The notes under the pieces were generated by a model. The model did no database searches. It saw only the letters and a list, made by a program, of their open reading frames with translations, and was not told the origin of the DNA. From positions 13,647,821-13,711,820 of the forward strand of contig NC_079312.1 of assembly GCF_029931775.1 (NCBI RefSeq): a DNA stretch of 64,000 bases, given 5' to 3'. The stretch is from Euleptes europaea. Taxonomy: Eukaryota; Chordata; Lepidosauria; Squamata; Sphaerodactylidae. How positions within the stretch are numbered: position 1 is the stretch's first letter; each line of letters starts with the position of its first letter. Shown one piece after another: positions 30,307-41,352 of this stretch. Both the position numbers and the translations under genes were made by a program.

Positions 30307-32093
30307 CAGGGGATGATCAGTGGAATAAGGGTGATGAGGACATTCATCACCGATTGCCAAATAAAGTGAAGAATGAAAATAGGAAAGGAAGCTTCAAGAA
30401 TCACGGTGGACCTAAGAGGCAGAAAAGAAATTACATAGTCAAGAAGAGGGTTAAACCCATTCATGACCAAGGGCAGGATTACCGTGAACTAAGCCATATG
30501 GTAGAAGAAACATATAAGTCCGTGGAGGGTGGAGTGAATTTCTCAGATCAGGGCCAATATGGTATCCATTTGCAAATACCCAGTGGAAAGAAGACCCATC
30601 AATGCTTGGAGTGTCACAAGAGCTTTCCTTGTAGAGCAGAGCTTCTTAGGCATCAAAGAACACATAAAGGAGAGAAACCTTACAGTCGCTCAGACTGTGG
30701 CAACAGCTTCTCACAGAAATCAGACCATTTTCAATGCCATATAATTCATTCAGGAGAAAAGACATTTGTCTGCACAGAGAGTGGAAGCATGTTCTGTCCT
30801 GGAAGAAAAGGTAATGCACTTTTCCCAAAGCATAGTAGAATGGTGGCACAGAAATGTTTTCGGTGTGGAAAGTACTTCAGATACAGATCACAGCTCCATG
30901 TGCACCGAAAAGTACACACAGGGGAGAAACATTTTCAGCCCCCAAAGTGTGGAAAGACATTTAGTCAGAGTGTCAATCTTCAACAGCATCAAAGAACCCA
31001 CACAGGGGAGAAACCTTTTGAATGCTCAGAGTGTGGAAAGAGATTCAGTCAGCATAGCCATCTTCAACTACATCAAAGAATCCACACAGGGGAGAAACCT
31101 TTTGAATGCTCAGAGTGTGGAAAGAGATTCAGTCAGCATAGCCATCTTCAACTACATCAAAGAATCCACACAGGGGAGAAACCTTTTGAATGCTCAGAGT
31201 GTGGAAAGAGATTCAGTCAGCATAGCCATCTTCAACTACATCAAAGAATCCACACAGGAGAGAAACCTTTTGAATGCTCAGAGTGTGGAAAGAGATTCAG
31301 TCAGAGATGCGATCTTCAACGACATCAAAGAATCCACACAGGGGAGAAACCTTTTGAATGCTCAGAGTGTGGAAAGAGATTCAGTCAGAGTAGCCATCTT
31401 CAACTACATCGAAGAATCCACACAGGAGAGAAACCTTTTGAATGCTCAGAGTGTGGAAAGAGATTCAGTCAGAGACGCAATCTTCAGGTGCATCAAAGAA
31501 TGCACACCGGGGAGAAACCTTTTGAATGCTCAGAATGTGGAAAGAGATTCAGTCAGAGTGGCCATCTTCAACAGCATCAAGGAACCCACACAGGGGAGAA
31601 ACCTTTTGAATGCTCAGAGTGTGGAAAGAGATTCAGTCAGAGTAGCAATCTTCAAAATCATCTAAGAACCCACACAGGAGAGAAACCTTTTGAATGCTCA
31701 GAGTGTGGAAAGAGATTCAGTCAGAGATGCGATCTTCAACGACATCAAAGAATCCACACAGGGGAGAAACCTTTTGAATGCTCAGAGTGTGGAAACAGAT
31801 TCCGTCACATTGGCAGTCTTCAAAATCATCTAAGAACCCACGCAGGAGAGAAACCTTTTGAATGCTCAGAGTGTGGGAAGAGATTCAATCAGAGACACAG
31901 TCTTCAACGGCATCAAAGAACCCACACAGGAGAGAAAACCTGGATGCTCAGTGTCAAAAGAGATTCAGTTGGAGACGCAATTTTCAATTGCATCAAAGAC
32001 CAGGAGAAAAATATTCAGAGTGTTGAAAGAGATTCAGTCACGACGGCATCAAAGAATCCACACAGGGGAGAAACCTTTGAATGCTTAGTGTAA
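30307..32093 (+). CDS. Terminal C2H2 zinc-finger exon of the SCAN-KRAB gene
   Basis: It follows TTTTGATTCCAG and enters in phase 1, matching either the KRAB exon or the optional exon. It opens [18 protein letters not shown], then a basic spacer and one good finger ([19 protein letters not shown]). Three degenerate units and one more good finger ([19 protein letters not shown]) follow. From about 31018 there are 11 consecutive intact fingers with [17 protein letters not shown]-type linkers. Helix positions vary (QHSHLQLH three times, QRCDLQRH twice, [48 protein letters not shown]), so it should read a long DNA site. After the last finger the frame slips, and two further finger units (31930-32090) are read out of frame to a TAA. 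This is a host DNA-binding regulator, probably a repressor. Confidence 0.9.
31018..31269 (+). repeat. Three identical 84-bp finger units
   Basis: The units coding [14 protein letters not shown] at 31018, 31102 and 31186 are essentially identical at the DNA level. The units coding QRCDLQRH at about 31270 and 31690 also match each other. This indicates recent unit duplication or gene conversion within the array. Confidence 0.85.
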
Positions 32094-32506
32094 GGCCCCT
32101 GTCCCCTTTTCAGTGGAGACACTCCAATTTGATCACCCATCTTCTCTCAGTTTTTTACACGGCACCCTCTTGGAAGCCTAAAGTACAATGGGCAGATCTT
32201 TGAGACAGGTGTGAGTGAGCATATCTTCCTGCCATGTCCAGAGCAAATTTCCATCATGGAGGCAGGATGTCACTAGGGCTTTTATATAGCCCCCTGCCCC
32301 AGCTCCATGGCCTGTGTGCTCCCATATCTCTACTTCAAGAGTATTTCATCAAAGACCATTTACAATTAATTGGCAATCACCTCTGAGAAGCCTTAACTAC
32401 CAATAGGCTTGGGCACACCCAGTGCTGTGAAAACCTTCCCATCTTCGAATGTTAGGTGTCATTTCCAATTCTTCCTGTGAATTTGGGGGCATTTTCTTTT
32501 TCCTTT
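32094..32506. other. 3' region of the zinc-finger gene, nothing recognised
   Basis: It follows the TAA of the terminal finger exon and is presumably 3' UTR. No AATAAA was seen before the LINE at 32507. Confidence 0.4.
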
Positions 32507-34835
32507 AATTTTTTTTTATTTTTCATGATAAAAAGGGTACAGAAAAAAGAATAGGGGGGAACAGGCAAGGGAATTTAACATGTCATTTTATCATTTGATA
32601 TCTCCAGGCACAGACATGGTCATAATTTAGCTCTTGCCCCATATTTAATCTTAATTTAATGTTCTATTGTGCAATTCTATACTTAACTTTATATTAATCA
32701 TAAACAGACATATGCTCTCTTTACATACCTGTTATTCAGTTCTCTGTCATTTCACCTAATAATAAGACTAAATACATTTACATATACATATTCTTTGTTA
32801 CTGATATATCTTCAACCCCTATTTACTGCTCCATTATCTACATTGTTCCGTTCATGAATATCTGTCAAACATCACCTGCCACTTCTGTTTGTAATCTTCC
32901 ATAAATTGGTTTTTTAAAAGGTGAGTTAGTCTCGACATTGTTGCATATTCTTGTAATTTTATAATCCAGTCCATTCTTTCTTCTATGATTTTTGCTTTCC
33001 AATGTTTTGCAAACACAATTCTGGCTGCAGCAGTTGCATATTGATATAGTTCTTTATGGATGGATTTAATTTCTGCTGGTATCATCCCAAGCAACATATT
33101 TTTAGCATTTAGTTCGAATTTGACATGCAGCATACCTTGAATTTCTTGATGTATCCCTTTCCAATATTGTTGAGCTTTCTTACATGTCCACCACTGATGA
33201 AAAAAGGTTCCTTCCTTGTCTGAATATTTCCAACAGTTTGCTTGATTAGATTTGTACATCTATTGCAGATCTTTTGGTGCAAAGTACCACTTATAAAATA
33301 TCTTATATCCGTTTACTTTCATTTCCTGTGATGATGTAAACTTAATGTCCTTTGACCACATTTGTTCCCAGTTTTGCATTGGAATCATTTCACCAAAATT
33401 CTGCATCCTCTTAATCATACATGTCTGCATTGTTTATCCGCCGTTTCTTGAAGCAAAAGCAGTTAATATATCTTTGACAACAGATGGCCTTTTGATTTAG
33501 TAATCAGTTGTTCGAAGTCTGTTAACTTTCTCTGACTCCGTTTTCAAATAGTCTGTTTTTAATCCATGGATCACTTGGTGGTAGGCAAACCAGGAAATCT
33601 TGAAGTTTTCTTTATGTAGTACCTGCAATGTTTTTATTTGTCCGTCTCTTCTGAGTAAGTCATTATAAACCATGAAGTCGTTCTTTGTCCTTCCCGCAAA
33701 ATCCAAATAGGCTTCTGTCGGTGACATTGGGGCCCGGGGGGAAGGGCTTAGTAGTCCTTTCATAGGATTCCACATTTTAATAAGCTGGATCATAATGTTC
33801 TCTTCAAATCGTGTTTTGAAGTCCTTCCTGAAATCTTTTGCCCATAGTAAATGATGGAAGCCATGTTAAGTTCAGTAACGCCAAACCTCTCCTTTTTTTA
33901 TTTTATTTTTCTTTCCAGACAAACTTGTTAATCATTGGTTGCCATTGTTTAAGAGTTATTGTTTTAATACTGATTGGTAAGGTCATAAAAAGTTCAGTTT
34001 GGGGAGAACATTTATCATAATGGTTGCAATTCTGCCCAGCCAAGCAATCTGGAGTCTATTCCACCTTTCCAAATTTTTTTCAATCTTTGTAATTTAAGTC
34101 AAAGAGTGAATCATTCCCTGTTGGTATTTTTAATCCCAGATATTTAACACACGTTTTAGCGATGGTGCACTGTAATATCTCTTGAATTGCAAGTTTCTCT
34201 TCTTGAGGTACATTATACAGGATCATATTTGTTTTCTTACTGTTCAGTTTATATCCTGATTAGTAGCTGAACTGATCTATCTGCTTTTTAATCTTTAGAG
34301 ATGTGTTCAGATTCTGACAGATTAAGACCACGTCATCTTCATAGCTTCTAACCTTATATTGTTGATCTTCATATTTCAGTCCTTCGATATTAGAATTTTG
34401 TCTTGTTAGCCAATACTGCCATGGCTATGTTAAACAGTAGTGGAGAAAGGGGGCAGCCTTATCTCATTCCTTTTTCCGTTTTAAAACTGTCCATTAATAG
34501 ACCATTGATCAGCAATCTCGAACTTTGTTCCGAGTAAATAGCTCTCAATAGAAATTGCATGTCACATTGTATTTGCTGCAGAGTCTTGTGTAAAAAATTC
34601 CAGGAAATATTATCAAATGCCTTTTTGGCATCCAGAAAGAGCAGTGCTTCTTTGGTTTTGGTAGTCTTAATGCGGTAAATTGCAGCAAGTACCACTCTAA
34701 CGTGATCTTTCATCTGTCTTTTGGGCATAAAACCAGATTGATCTGTGTGTGTAATTTTAGAAAGACATCTCTTCAATCTTTCTATCAGAATGGTCGCAAA
34801 AATTTTATGGTCAACATTCAGCAACAGTATTGATT
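32507..34835 (-). mobile_element. Old 5'-truncated L1
   Basis: The minus strand preserves L1 ORF2 pieces: LLNVDHKIFATILIERLKR, ALLFLDAKKAFDNISWNF and TEKGMR of the RT (34.46-34.85 kb), a middle part at 33.50-33.79 kb, and the C-terminal cysteine-histidine region CWKYS..FFHQWWTC at about 33.2 kb. It ends in an A-rich 3' end at 32507. Several stops and shifts separate the pieces. It is a different, older subfamily from the L1 at 6807. Confidence 0.85.
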
Positions 34836-35205
34836 GTACAGACAAATTCAACATTTCAACTGTTCCCACTGGGATACTGCACAGGGCCACGCTTTGAAAG
34901 ACCATACACAGCTTGATCTCCTATCAGTTTGAGAAAGAGACTGTATTTAAACTGGATAACCTTATATGCATATAAGAGAAACTTGAACTAAATGGAACTG
35001 ATGAAGAATACAGAAACGATCGTATTCCTAGCAACTTCTATATGAAGAATTCCTTGATGCTTGGATCTTAAACTAGCATTTTGTACCTTGGACTTTGAAA
35101 GAGTTTTGTATTATATTTTGTGTTTATTATATGTTAATTTGTACACTTGATACACTTTGATACACTTTTTCACACTTGAATGTTGTCTGTTATATCTCAG
35201 TAATT
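34836..35205 (+). mobile_element. Penelope-like 3' tail with hammerhead-like core
   Basis: TTCCCACTGGGATAC and the AT-rich body resemble the PLE tail at 36.8-37.3 kb. The segment GGAACTGATGAAGAATACAG...GTATTCC (34994-35028) has the hammerhead order CTGATGA, GAAAC, GTA, with GGAA/TTCC able to pair as stem I. It is an isolated tail without coding sequence. Confidence 0.5.
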
Positions 35206-35418
35206 CCAGCAACCTCCAGGTGGTGGCTGGAGATCTCCTGGGACTATAACTGATCTCCAGGCAACAGAGATCAGTTCACCTGGAGAAAATGGCTGCTTTG
35301 GAATGTGGACTTTATGGCGTTATACCCCATTGAAGTCCCTCCCCTCCCCAAACTCTGCCCTCCTCAGGCTCCACTCCCCAAATCTCCAGGTATTTTCCAA
35401 CCTGGAGTTGGCAACCCT
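35206..35418 (+). mobile_element. TAGGGTTGCC-type hAT MITE
   Basis: AGCAACCTCCAGGTGGTGGC to GGAGTTGGCAACCCTCC, with the family's ATCAGTTCACCTGGAGAAAA core and CCATTGAAGTCCCTCCCC. A subfamily with a TATACC insertion in the middle. Confidence 0.75.
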
Positions 35419-35572
35419 CCTGGTTTGTCCTTGGATGGGAGACCACCAAGGAAACCCGGGGTTGGTATGCAGAGCCAGGCAAAGGCAAACCACCTCTGAA
35501 CATCTCTTGCCTTGAAAACCCCACCAGGGGTTGCAGTACGTTTGCTGCGACTTGAAGGCACTTTACACAGGA
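35419..35572 (+). mobile_element. 5S-derived SINE, 5'-truncated
   Basis: TTGGATGGGAGACCACCAAG, GGCAAACCACCTCTGAACAT and CGACTTGAAGGCACTTTACA are the middle and tail of the SINE seen whole at 18745. Confidence 0.75.
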
Positions 35573-35724
35573 TGCTTTCCAGAACTGAAAGATCATGTAT
35601 TTAAATGCAGATCTAAATCTCTTTAAATGCAAACAGAGAACATTCAAAACGGATCCACTTGAGGAGGGTAAAGTTTGTAGAAAAGTCAAGCTACTAAAGA
35701 GAGGACAAACTTTTTTCTAGTAAA

Positions 35725-35840
35725 TAGGTAAAGCACCGGGTCATTCCTGACCCATGGGGTGGTCACATCCCGACGTTTACTAGGCAGACTATGTTTACGG
35801 GGTGGTTTGCCATGGCCTTCCCCAGTCATCTATGTTTTTT
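35725..35840 (-). mobile_element. tRNA-derived SINE, tail fragment
   Basis: GGTCATTCCTGACCCATGGG, GACGTTTACTAGGCAGAC and TTTGCCATGGCCTTCCCCAG match in reverse the tail of the squamate tRNA SINE (compare GGGGAAGGCACTGGCAAACC at 14620). The following 330 bp (35841-36169) hold nothing I recognise. Confidence 0.6.
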
Positions 35841-36169
35841 TAAGTACCTGGTGAAAAAACAACAACCTGTGTTTCAGAAATGGTCATTATTCATACCCTG
35901 CATATCTGCACACCTGCAAAACGGCCTTGGCCTTTACACCTGAACCGTCCCTCAAACACAAAAAACCCACAAGGATTGAACTGGGCAGTGGATCTTTACC
36001 TGGCAAACTGATCTCTGCCTGTTCAGCTTCTTTGTGTCTCTGCACCTCAACAGGATCTAAGAGGGTCTCTATACCCTGGCCACCCAGGTGGACCCCCTGA
36101 AACAAGAAAGACCAGTCTTGCTGAGCAGAGCCACAGTGTTCGTTTACTAAAGTAACATTAAACACAAGT

Positions 36170-36275
36170 CTAAGGGTTACCAACCTCCAGGTGGGGCCTG
36201 GAGTTCTCACCGGATTACAACTGATCTCCAGACTCCCCTGGAGAAAACAGCTTCATAGGGAAGACTCTATGGCAG
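36170..36275 (+). mobile_element. hAT MITE fragment
   Basis: TTACCAACCTCCAGGTGGGG, CTGATCTCCAGACTCCCCTG and GACTCTATGG are the left half of the TAGGGTTGCC family. It ends where another hAT terminus begins. Confidence 0.65.
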
Positions 36276-36304
36276 GGGTGTCGAACTCATTTGTTACGAG
36301 GGCC
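36276..36304 (+). mobile_element. Isolated hAT terminus (CAGGGGTGTCGAACTC type)
   Basis: CAGGGGTGTCGAACTCATTT and GTTACGAGGGCC form the classic end of a hAT/Charlie-like element. Only about 30 bp remain before a MITE starts. Confidence 0.55.
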
Positions 36305-37544
36305 TAGGGTTGCCAACCTCCAGGTACTGTGGTAAACAAAGGTATTCCATAATGAATTTCATATTTCAAAGATATAGTTGCACAGACATCTTTGCAAAGT
36401 TGACCATTCCCAACGGGATACAATGACTACAATCAGCTGCTGGTTACACACACTTAAATGAGTTGCAGGTGACGCATGTTATAGTTTCTTAATCCCTTTC
36501 TCAAAGCTCGGCATAATGAGAACGAACTTCGTTTTTTTGTAGTTTGGCGTCTCAAGGGTAAATTGTTTGACAAAAGGAACAACGAACGGCTCTTGAGACA
36601 AAAGGAGGCTTACTTTATTAACTTATTTCATTCTCTAGAACCCCATGGTTTAAATGTTGAAAATGATTTATCGTGCTTTATTTGACACTGTCACTTTAAG
36701 AAACTGTAACATGCGTCACCTGCAACTCATTTAAGTGTGTGTAACCAGCAGCCTATTGTATAGTCATTGAATCCCGTTGGGAACGGTCAACTTTGCAAAG
36801 ATGTCTGTGCAACTATATCTTTGAAATATGAAATTCATTATGGAATACAGTTATTAATAGTGATATAGTTGGAGAATCTATCCTGAATGGGAAGAAGTGA
36901 AATTAATTGGATACATTAATGTGCATGTTGAATGAAATCAATTGTAAGTATATTGACTTTTAATAGTGTAATCCTTTATATACATTATAGATATTATATC
37001 TAGATATATTTTTAATTAATAATTTTTGATATAGGAACGGAACTGATGAAGAAAGAAACAATCGTCTTCCTACCTACCACTATTTTCTACATGTTTGCTG
37101 AGTTCTATATGTTTGCTGAGTTCATATAACCAGCACACAGAATTTTCCTTGGATCAGTGTACCTTTGTGGACTATTAGAAAAGTTTTTTGTAAATATTTG
37201 TATATGTTGTTAGTCCCTTTTCACTTTTGTATGCACTGAATACACCTTGATGTTTCATCAGTTGGATTTGTATTTACTGTTGCCTAAATATTCCTGCACT
37301 ATCTTCCTTACCGTTGGTATTAGTGCAGAGGTGTTAATTTTGGCTTGCTCTACCTCCAGGCACTAGCTGGAGATCTCCTGCTATTACAACTCTATCTCCA
37401 GCAGATAGAGATCAGTTCTGGAGAAAATGGCCGCTTTGGCAATTGGACTCTATGGCATTGAAGTCCCTCCCCTCTACAAATCCACCCCCTAGGGCTCCAA
37501 ACCCAAAACCTCCCGCCGGTGGCGAACAGGGACCTGGCAACCCT
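36305..37544 (+). mobile_element. TAGGGTTGCC-type hAT MITE split by a Penelope-like element
   Basis: The left part TAGGGTTGCCAACCTCCAGG is at 36305-36335. The right part (GGCACTAGCTGGAGATCTCC to GGGACCTGGCAACCCTA) is at about 37350-37544. ACCTCCAGGTACTG and ACCTCCAGGCACTAG at the two junctions suggest a target duplication of the intervening element. Confidence 0.75.
36336..37349 (+). mobile_element. Penelope-like element, truncated, with 150-bp inverted arms
   Basis: Between the arms 36342-36491 and 36697-36848 (about 97% identical in reverse complement by eye) the plus strand codes for the end of a GIY-YIG protein (RLKGKLFDKRNNERLLRQKE, YFINLFHSLEPHGLNVEND, LSCFI then stop). This is equivalent to the ...SLSPAGLNNEFDLSSFL end at 1569. 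The 3' UTR follows, with a hammerhead-like core at 37039-37070. The arm structure mirrors the large PLE at 788-13636 on a smaller scale. Confidence 0.8.
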
Positions 37545-37599
37545 ACTTTAACTGAACAACTGCTCATGATGGCAACAACTCATTCTACAGTCTGCATGC

Positions 37600-38460
37600 T
37601 GTTAGAATTTCTGCCAATTAAAGACTGCAACCTCACCTGCCATTTCCTGGTCTCAGCCCCCTTTGCTGGCTCAGCAGGAAATCGTCTACCAGGGCTGGCC
37701 CTGATCCAGCTCTGCAGCTCCAGCGGCAGGATGGCCAGGAACTGCTCCAGGATCAGCAACTCCAGGATCTGCTCCTTCGAGTGACTCTCCGGCCTCAGCC
37801 ACCGGTGGCAAAGCTCCTGCAGCTGGCTGTAGATCCGTCTTGGGTCTTCCACCTTCTGGAAGTGGAACCGCCGGAAGTGCTGGCCAGGGTTTCCATGCGG
37901 TTGGTTTCCCATCACAAGATGGCTGCCCTCACTTTCCCATAATCCTCCCTATCTCTGGCCTCCAGCTGCCAAAGGCCTGCTGGGCTTCTCCGCTGAGTGC
38001 TGGCAGGAGCCGGGCCGCCCACTCTTCCCTGGGCCATTGGCAGGCTTTGGCCACTTGCTCGAAGGAGGCCAAGAAGGCCTTGGCATCCTCCCAGGGGCTG
38101 GGCTCCTTCTCCGACCCTGTGTGAGGAGACTCCAGACTCCTCAAGAAATCCTGCCATTGGGCTTCCCAGCGCTGGTGCAGCCCTTTGGCCGGTTCCTCTC
38201 TTCCCTCTTGCCCTATTCTCCCTCTGGGCTGTTCCGCCACATCCTCAATCCAAATCGCTTCTTCCGCTCTTCCTTTTGGGCCGGCAGAGTTCTGCTCCAT
38301 AACCTTCCTCTTTTGCCTCTGAAATCCAGAACTAAAGAGCAAGTGACGATCAGACGGATTCCAGGCAGAAAATCTTTGCTCTCCAGCTTCTGCTCTTCCT
38401 CCAAATGCAAGAAAAGGCCCAACCTCCGCCTCTGGGGCTGCTCTTAAAACCCTTCAAGTG
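37600..38460 (-). pseudogene. Damaged duplicate of the gene-2 SCAN exon
   Basis: The sequence is collinear with 54990-55860. Minus-strand frames read [40 protein letters not shown] and [20 protein letters not shown], then [20 protein letters not shown]. Two small deletions split the frame, one near the join of the N-terminal and SCAN halves and one removing about 12 residues after the SCAN helix [10 protein letters not shown]. No other exons of a gene follow to the left, so this is a non-functional copy. Similarity extends into 5' flanking sequence to about 38720. Confidence 0.8.
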
Positions 38461-38734
38461 GAGGGATGACCCCTGTTGAAGAGTTTTACTTGGTGACAAA
38501 AGAGCTGTGATTGTCAAAAGCTGCCAGTCCAAAGCCATCCCCTGGGGGCATTTCTGATTTGCAAGGGGACGGCCTCCCTGAGCCAAGGCAAAAACACAGG
38601 GCAAAGGGGAAGGGGGGGACCTCAATTAAATTAAAAAAGAACAGCATGCAGTTTGGATTCCTTTGACAGCCAACACCTTGTCTTCCCTCCCCACAGAGTG
38701 TGAAAACTGGTCAATAAACCTTCAGATTGTGGTT

Positions 38735-38945
38735 TCAGTGTTGCTCCAGTTTGGGAAATTCCTGAAGAGGGTGGGGTTTGGGGGAGGGGATAGAGGGTGG
38801 GCTTTGGGAAGGGGAAGGGAGAGAGATCAGAGGGACCATAGACTTCACCGTCCTAAACAGCCATTTTCTCTATGGGAATTGACTTCCATAGTCTGGAGAT
38901 CAGTTGTAATTCTGGGAGAACTCCAGGCCCCTCCTGGAGGTTGAA
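38735..38945 (-). mobile_element. Diverged TAGGGTTGCC-type MITE
   Basis: AAATTCCTGAAGAGGGTGGG, CAGCCATTTTCTCTATGGG and GTCTGGAGATCAGTTGTAAT match the minus-orientation family body. The ends are eroded. Confidence 0.55.
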
Positions 38946-39520
38946 CAAATACAAAGTTAGCCTGCTATATAAGTAGTTAGTAAACCATGAAATAGCAGAA
39001 AATATGCAAAATTTTATACTGCAATATTTTTAGCTAGATATGTTTTACAAATATCCACATTATATTAAGATTCATATATGAATTTGTACAATCACAATAT
39101 ATCAATTAACATTCACAAATTGTGCAAAATCTCACTTTGACTTGCGTCTTGGAGATGTGAAGGTAGTCCCAGTGGCAAGGGTTTCTGGCAATAAGGTACC
39201 GGTAGTCTTTTCTTCTTGCCACAGTCTTTTAGGTATAAGGTCTCACAGGTGGCAATTTCAAATTTGTAGCCAAGTGGCAATCTTCAAATTATAGGACAAA
39301 TTCCCTATTTCAACCATTCAGGGTCTTCTTCAGCTGCCAATCAGCTGCTTTCCTCAGCCTTGAATTCAATAAGGGCACACACACACACACAAAAGGGGGG
39401 GAATAATGGGGAGCCCTTTAATTTAATCAATTGTTGCACCTCCATCCTCAAAACAACAGGGCTATAAGAATCTAGGCCTGCCTGTCTCCTTAACAACACC
39501 TCAATTTTTGAGGCCTGGGT
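38946..39520 (-). other. AT-rich stretch, possible Penelope-like 3' tail
   Basis: No gene. On the minus strand CTGAAGAAGACCCTGAATGG followed by TTGAAATAGG (about 39310-39350) has a hammerhead-like order: CTGAAGA, an ACC/GGT stem, GAAA, then ATAGG...CCTAT able to pair. The weak match alone does not prove a PLE. Confidence 0.3.
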
Positions 39521-39730
39521 AGGGTTGCCACCTCCAGGTTGGGAAATACCTAGAGATTTTGGGGGTGGAGCCTGAGGACAGTGGGGTTTGGGAAGGGATG
39601 TCCGTGTGGTATAATGCCAGAGTCCACCTTCCAAAACGACATTTTTCTCCAGGGGTACTGATCTCTGTCATCTGGAGATCACTTGTAATCCCAGGAGATC
39701 TCCAGCCGCTACCTGGAAGTTACAACCCAC
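39521..39730 (-). mobile_element. TAGGGTTGCC-type hAT MITE
   Basis: TAGGGTTGCCACCTCCAGGT, GAGATTTTGGGGGTGGAGCC, TTTTTCTCCAGGGGTACTGA and GGAGATCTCCAGCCGCTACC. Subfamily with the GGTTGGGAAATACCTAGAG start. The remaining 39731-40085 is AT-rich with a (GA)7 run and no gene. Confidence 0.75.
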
Positions 39731-40223
39731 AATAATTACTTAGCTGTGCTAGAATATGTTATTCAAAAAAACACAGCTGTATGGCTTATATTTTCTTTCT
39801 CATACTTACTACTATTAAAGAGCTTCTTGTTATGTTGCCCAAAATAAGGTGTTGGCTATAATAAATTTTCTTATGCCAAAGTCTTTTCTATATAATGTTG
39901 TAAATCAAACAAATTTATACAACTGTTGTATAAGAGAGAGAGAGAGAGATTGTTAGGATTATCACTTTTCAGCCTATCTTTGCTGCTGTATCTTCGGAGG
40001 TATCTTGCTCCTTCCACACTGTGAAAAACTTCCCTTGTAGATGCTGCTGCTGTTGGGGCTGGTTGAAAAGTTGGCAACCCTCACAGGCAGGTGAGGGTGG
40101 AAAATGTTTTTTTGTGGACTATGTGGTGGGTTAGGCTGAATGTGTGTGTGACTGGCCCAAGGACGCCCAGAACACTTCCATGGCCGAGTGGGGATTCGAA
40201 CCTGGGTTTCCCAGAGCCTAATC

Positions 40224-41320
40224 CCGTGTTGGCGAACCTATGGCACACGTGCCACAAGCGGCACGCCGAGCCCTTTCTATGGGCACGTGTGGAGCTGCCG
40301 CCCCCCCCCGGCCCCCCGGCCCCTCCTTGCGGCCTTGACACCATCTGCCTCCGTTGCCCCGCTCCGCCTTAGCAGCAGCAGCAGCACCGCCGCCCCACCC
40401 AGGCATCGCTCCAGACCCCCCGCCGCCCGCTCATGCTCAGCCCCGAGGGCTGCCCTGCCGGCCGCACCGCTACGCCCGCCGAGTTGCCCCCGCCCCCTCC
40501 TCCGCCCCCTTGGCTGCCTGTCCCCCTCCTCCGCCCCTCCTCGCGGCCTTGGCGCATGTTTCCACCACGCCGCAGCCAACTTTGTTGAGGGGCGGGGGCG
40601 ACTCGGCGGGCGTAGCGGGGCAGCCGGCAGGGCAGCCCTTGGGGCCGAGCATGAGCAGCCGCGGCGGGTCCAGAGCGGCGCCTGGGTGGAGCGGCGGCGC
40701 TGCTGCTGAGGCGGAGCGGGGCGGCGGGAGGCTTGCGGGAGGCTTGCGGCGGGCGGCTCTTTCGCTTGGACTTGCCACTCAGATGCACATTTCCCCCATC
40801 TCAAAACTGAATGGGGGGGTTGTTGTCCATTTGTGTATGGGAGGTTTTGCCTTGGACTTGCCACTCAGATGCACATTTCCCCCATCCAGATTCTCAAAAC
40901 TGCATGGGGGGGGTTGTCCATTTGTGAATGGGAGGTTTTGCCTTGGACTTGCCACTCAGATGCACAACTCAACAATAAGCCCCCCTGCAGAGTTTTGAGA
41001 ATGCAGATGGGGAAAATGGTGTTTGTCAGTCATTGCCATGATTTAATTTTATGGATGACAAAGGATAGTACAGTTCTGAAAATGAAATCCTTAAAGTGTG
41101 GAATTCTGCCAAATAATTTTAAATCAATGAAAGCACTTGGGATTGCTTTCCTTACTTTGTTTGGATCATTTTATGCTTGGGAGCATAACGTATGAGTTGT
41201 TTTTTTCTAAACTAAAACCTCAGTATTCAGGTTAAATTGCCGTGTTGGCACTTTACGATGAATAAGTGGGTTTTGGGTTGCAGTTTGGGCACTCGGTCTC
41301 TAAAAGGTTCGCCATCACTG
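40224..41320 (+). mobile_element. hAT element D, same family as hAT B
   Basis: It starts CCGTGTTGGCGAACCTATGG, ends AAAAGGTTCGCCATCACTG, and is flanked by the exact 8-bp duplication GCCTAATC (40216-40223, 41321-41328). The right end still has transposase remnant codons PNNFKSMKALGIAFLTLFGS at about 41110, the same block as in hAT B. Most of the transposase is replaced by a GC-rich inverted repeat. Confidence 0.88.
40366..40735. repeat. GC-rich inverted repeat (hairpin) inside hAT D
   Basis: The left arm (about 40366-40500: GCTCATGCTCAGCCCCGAGG, GGGCTGCCCTGCCGGCCG, CGCTACGCCCGCCGAG) and the right arm (about 40596-40735: CTCGGCGGGCGTAGCGGGGC, GGCAGGGCAGCCCTTGGGGC) are reverse complements with scattered differences. 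They enclose a loop of roughly 100 bp. The matching long frames on both strands come from this symmetry and are not genes. Confidence 0.75.
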
Positions 41321-41352
41321 GCCTAATCTGACACTTTAACCACGACACTCTG

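Noticed and set aside
30766-31665. 299-codon plus-strand frame with repeated VERDSV motifs
   Set aside because: It is the second frame of the zinc-finger tandem array. The 84-bp period keeps it open, and the real frame is the one with C2H2 fingers.
40188-40998. Long alanine/proline-rich frames on both strands
   Set aside because: They come from a GC-rich inverted repeat inside hAT D and lack stops because of composition.
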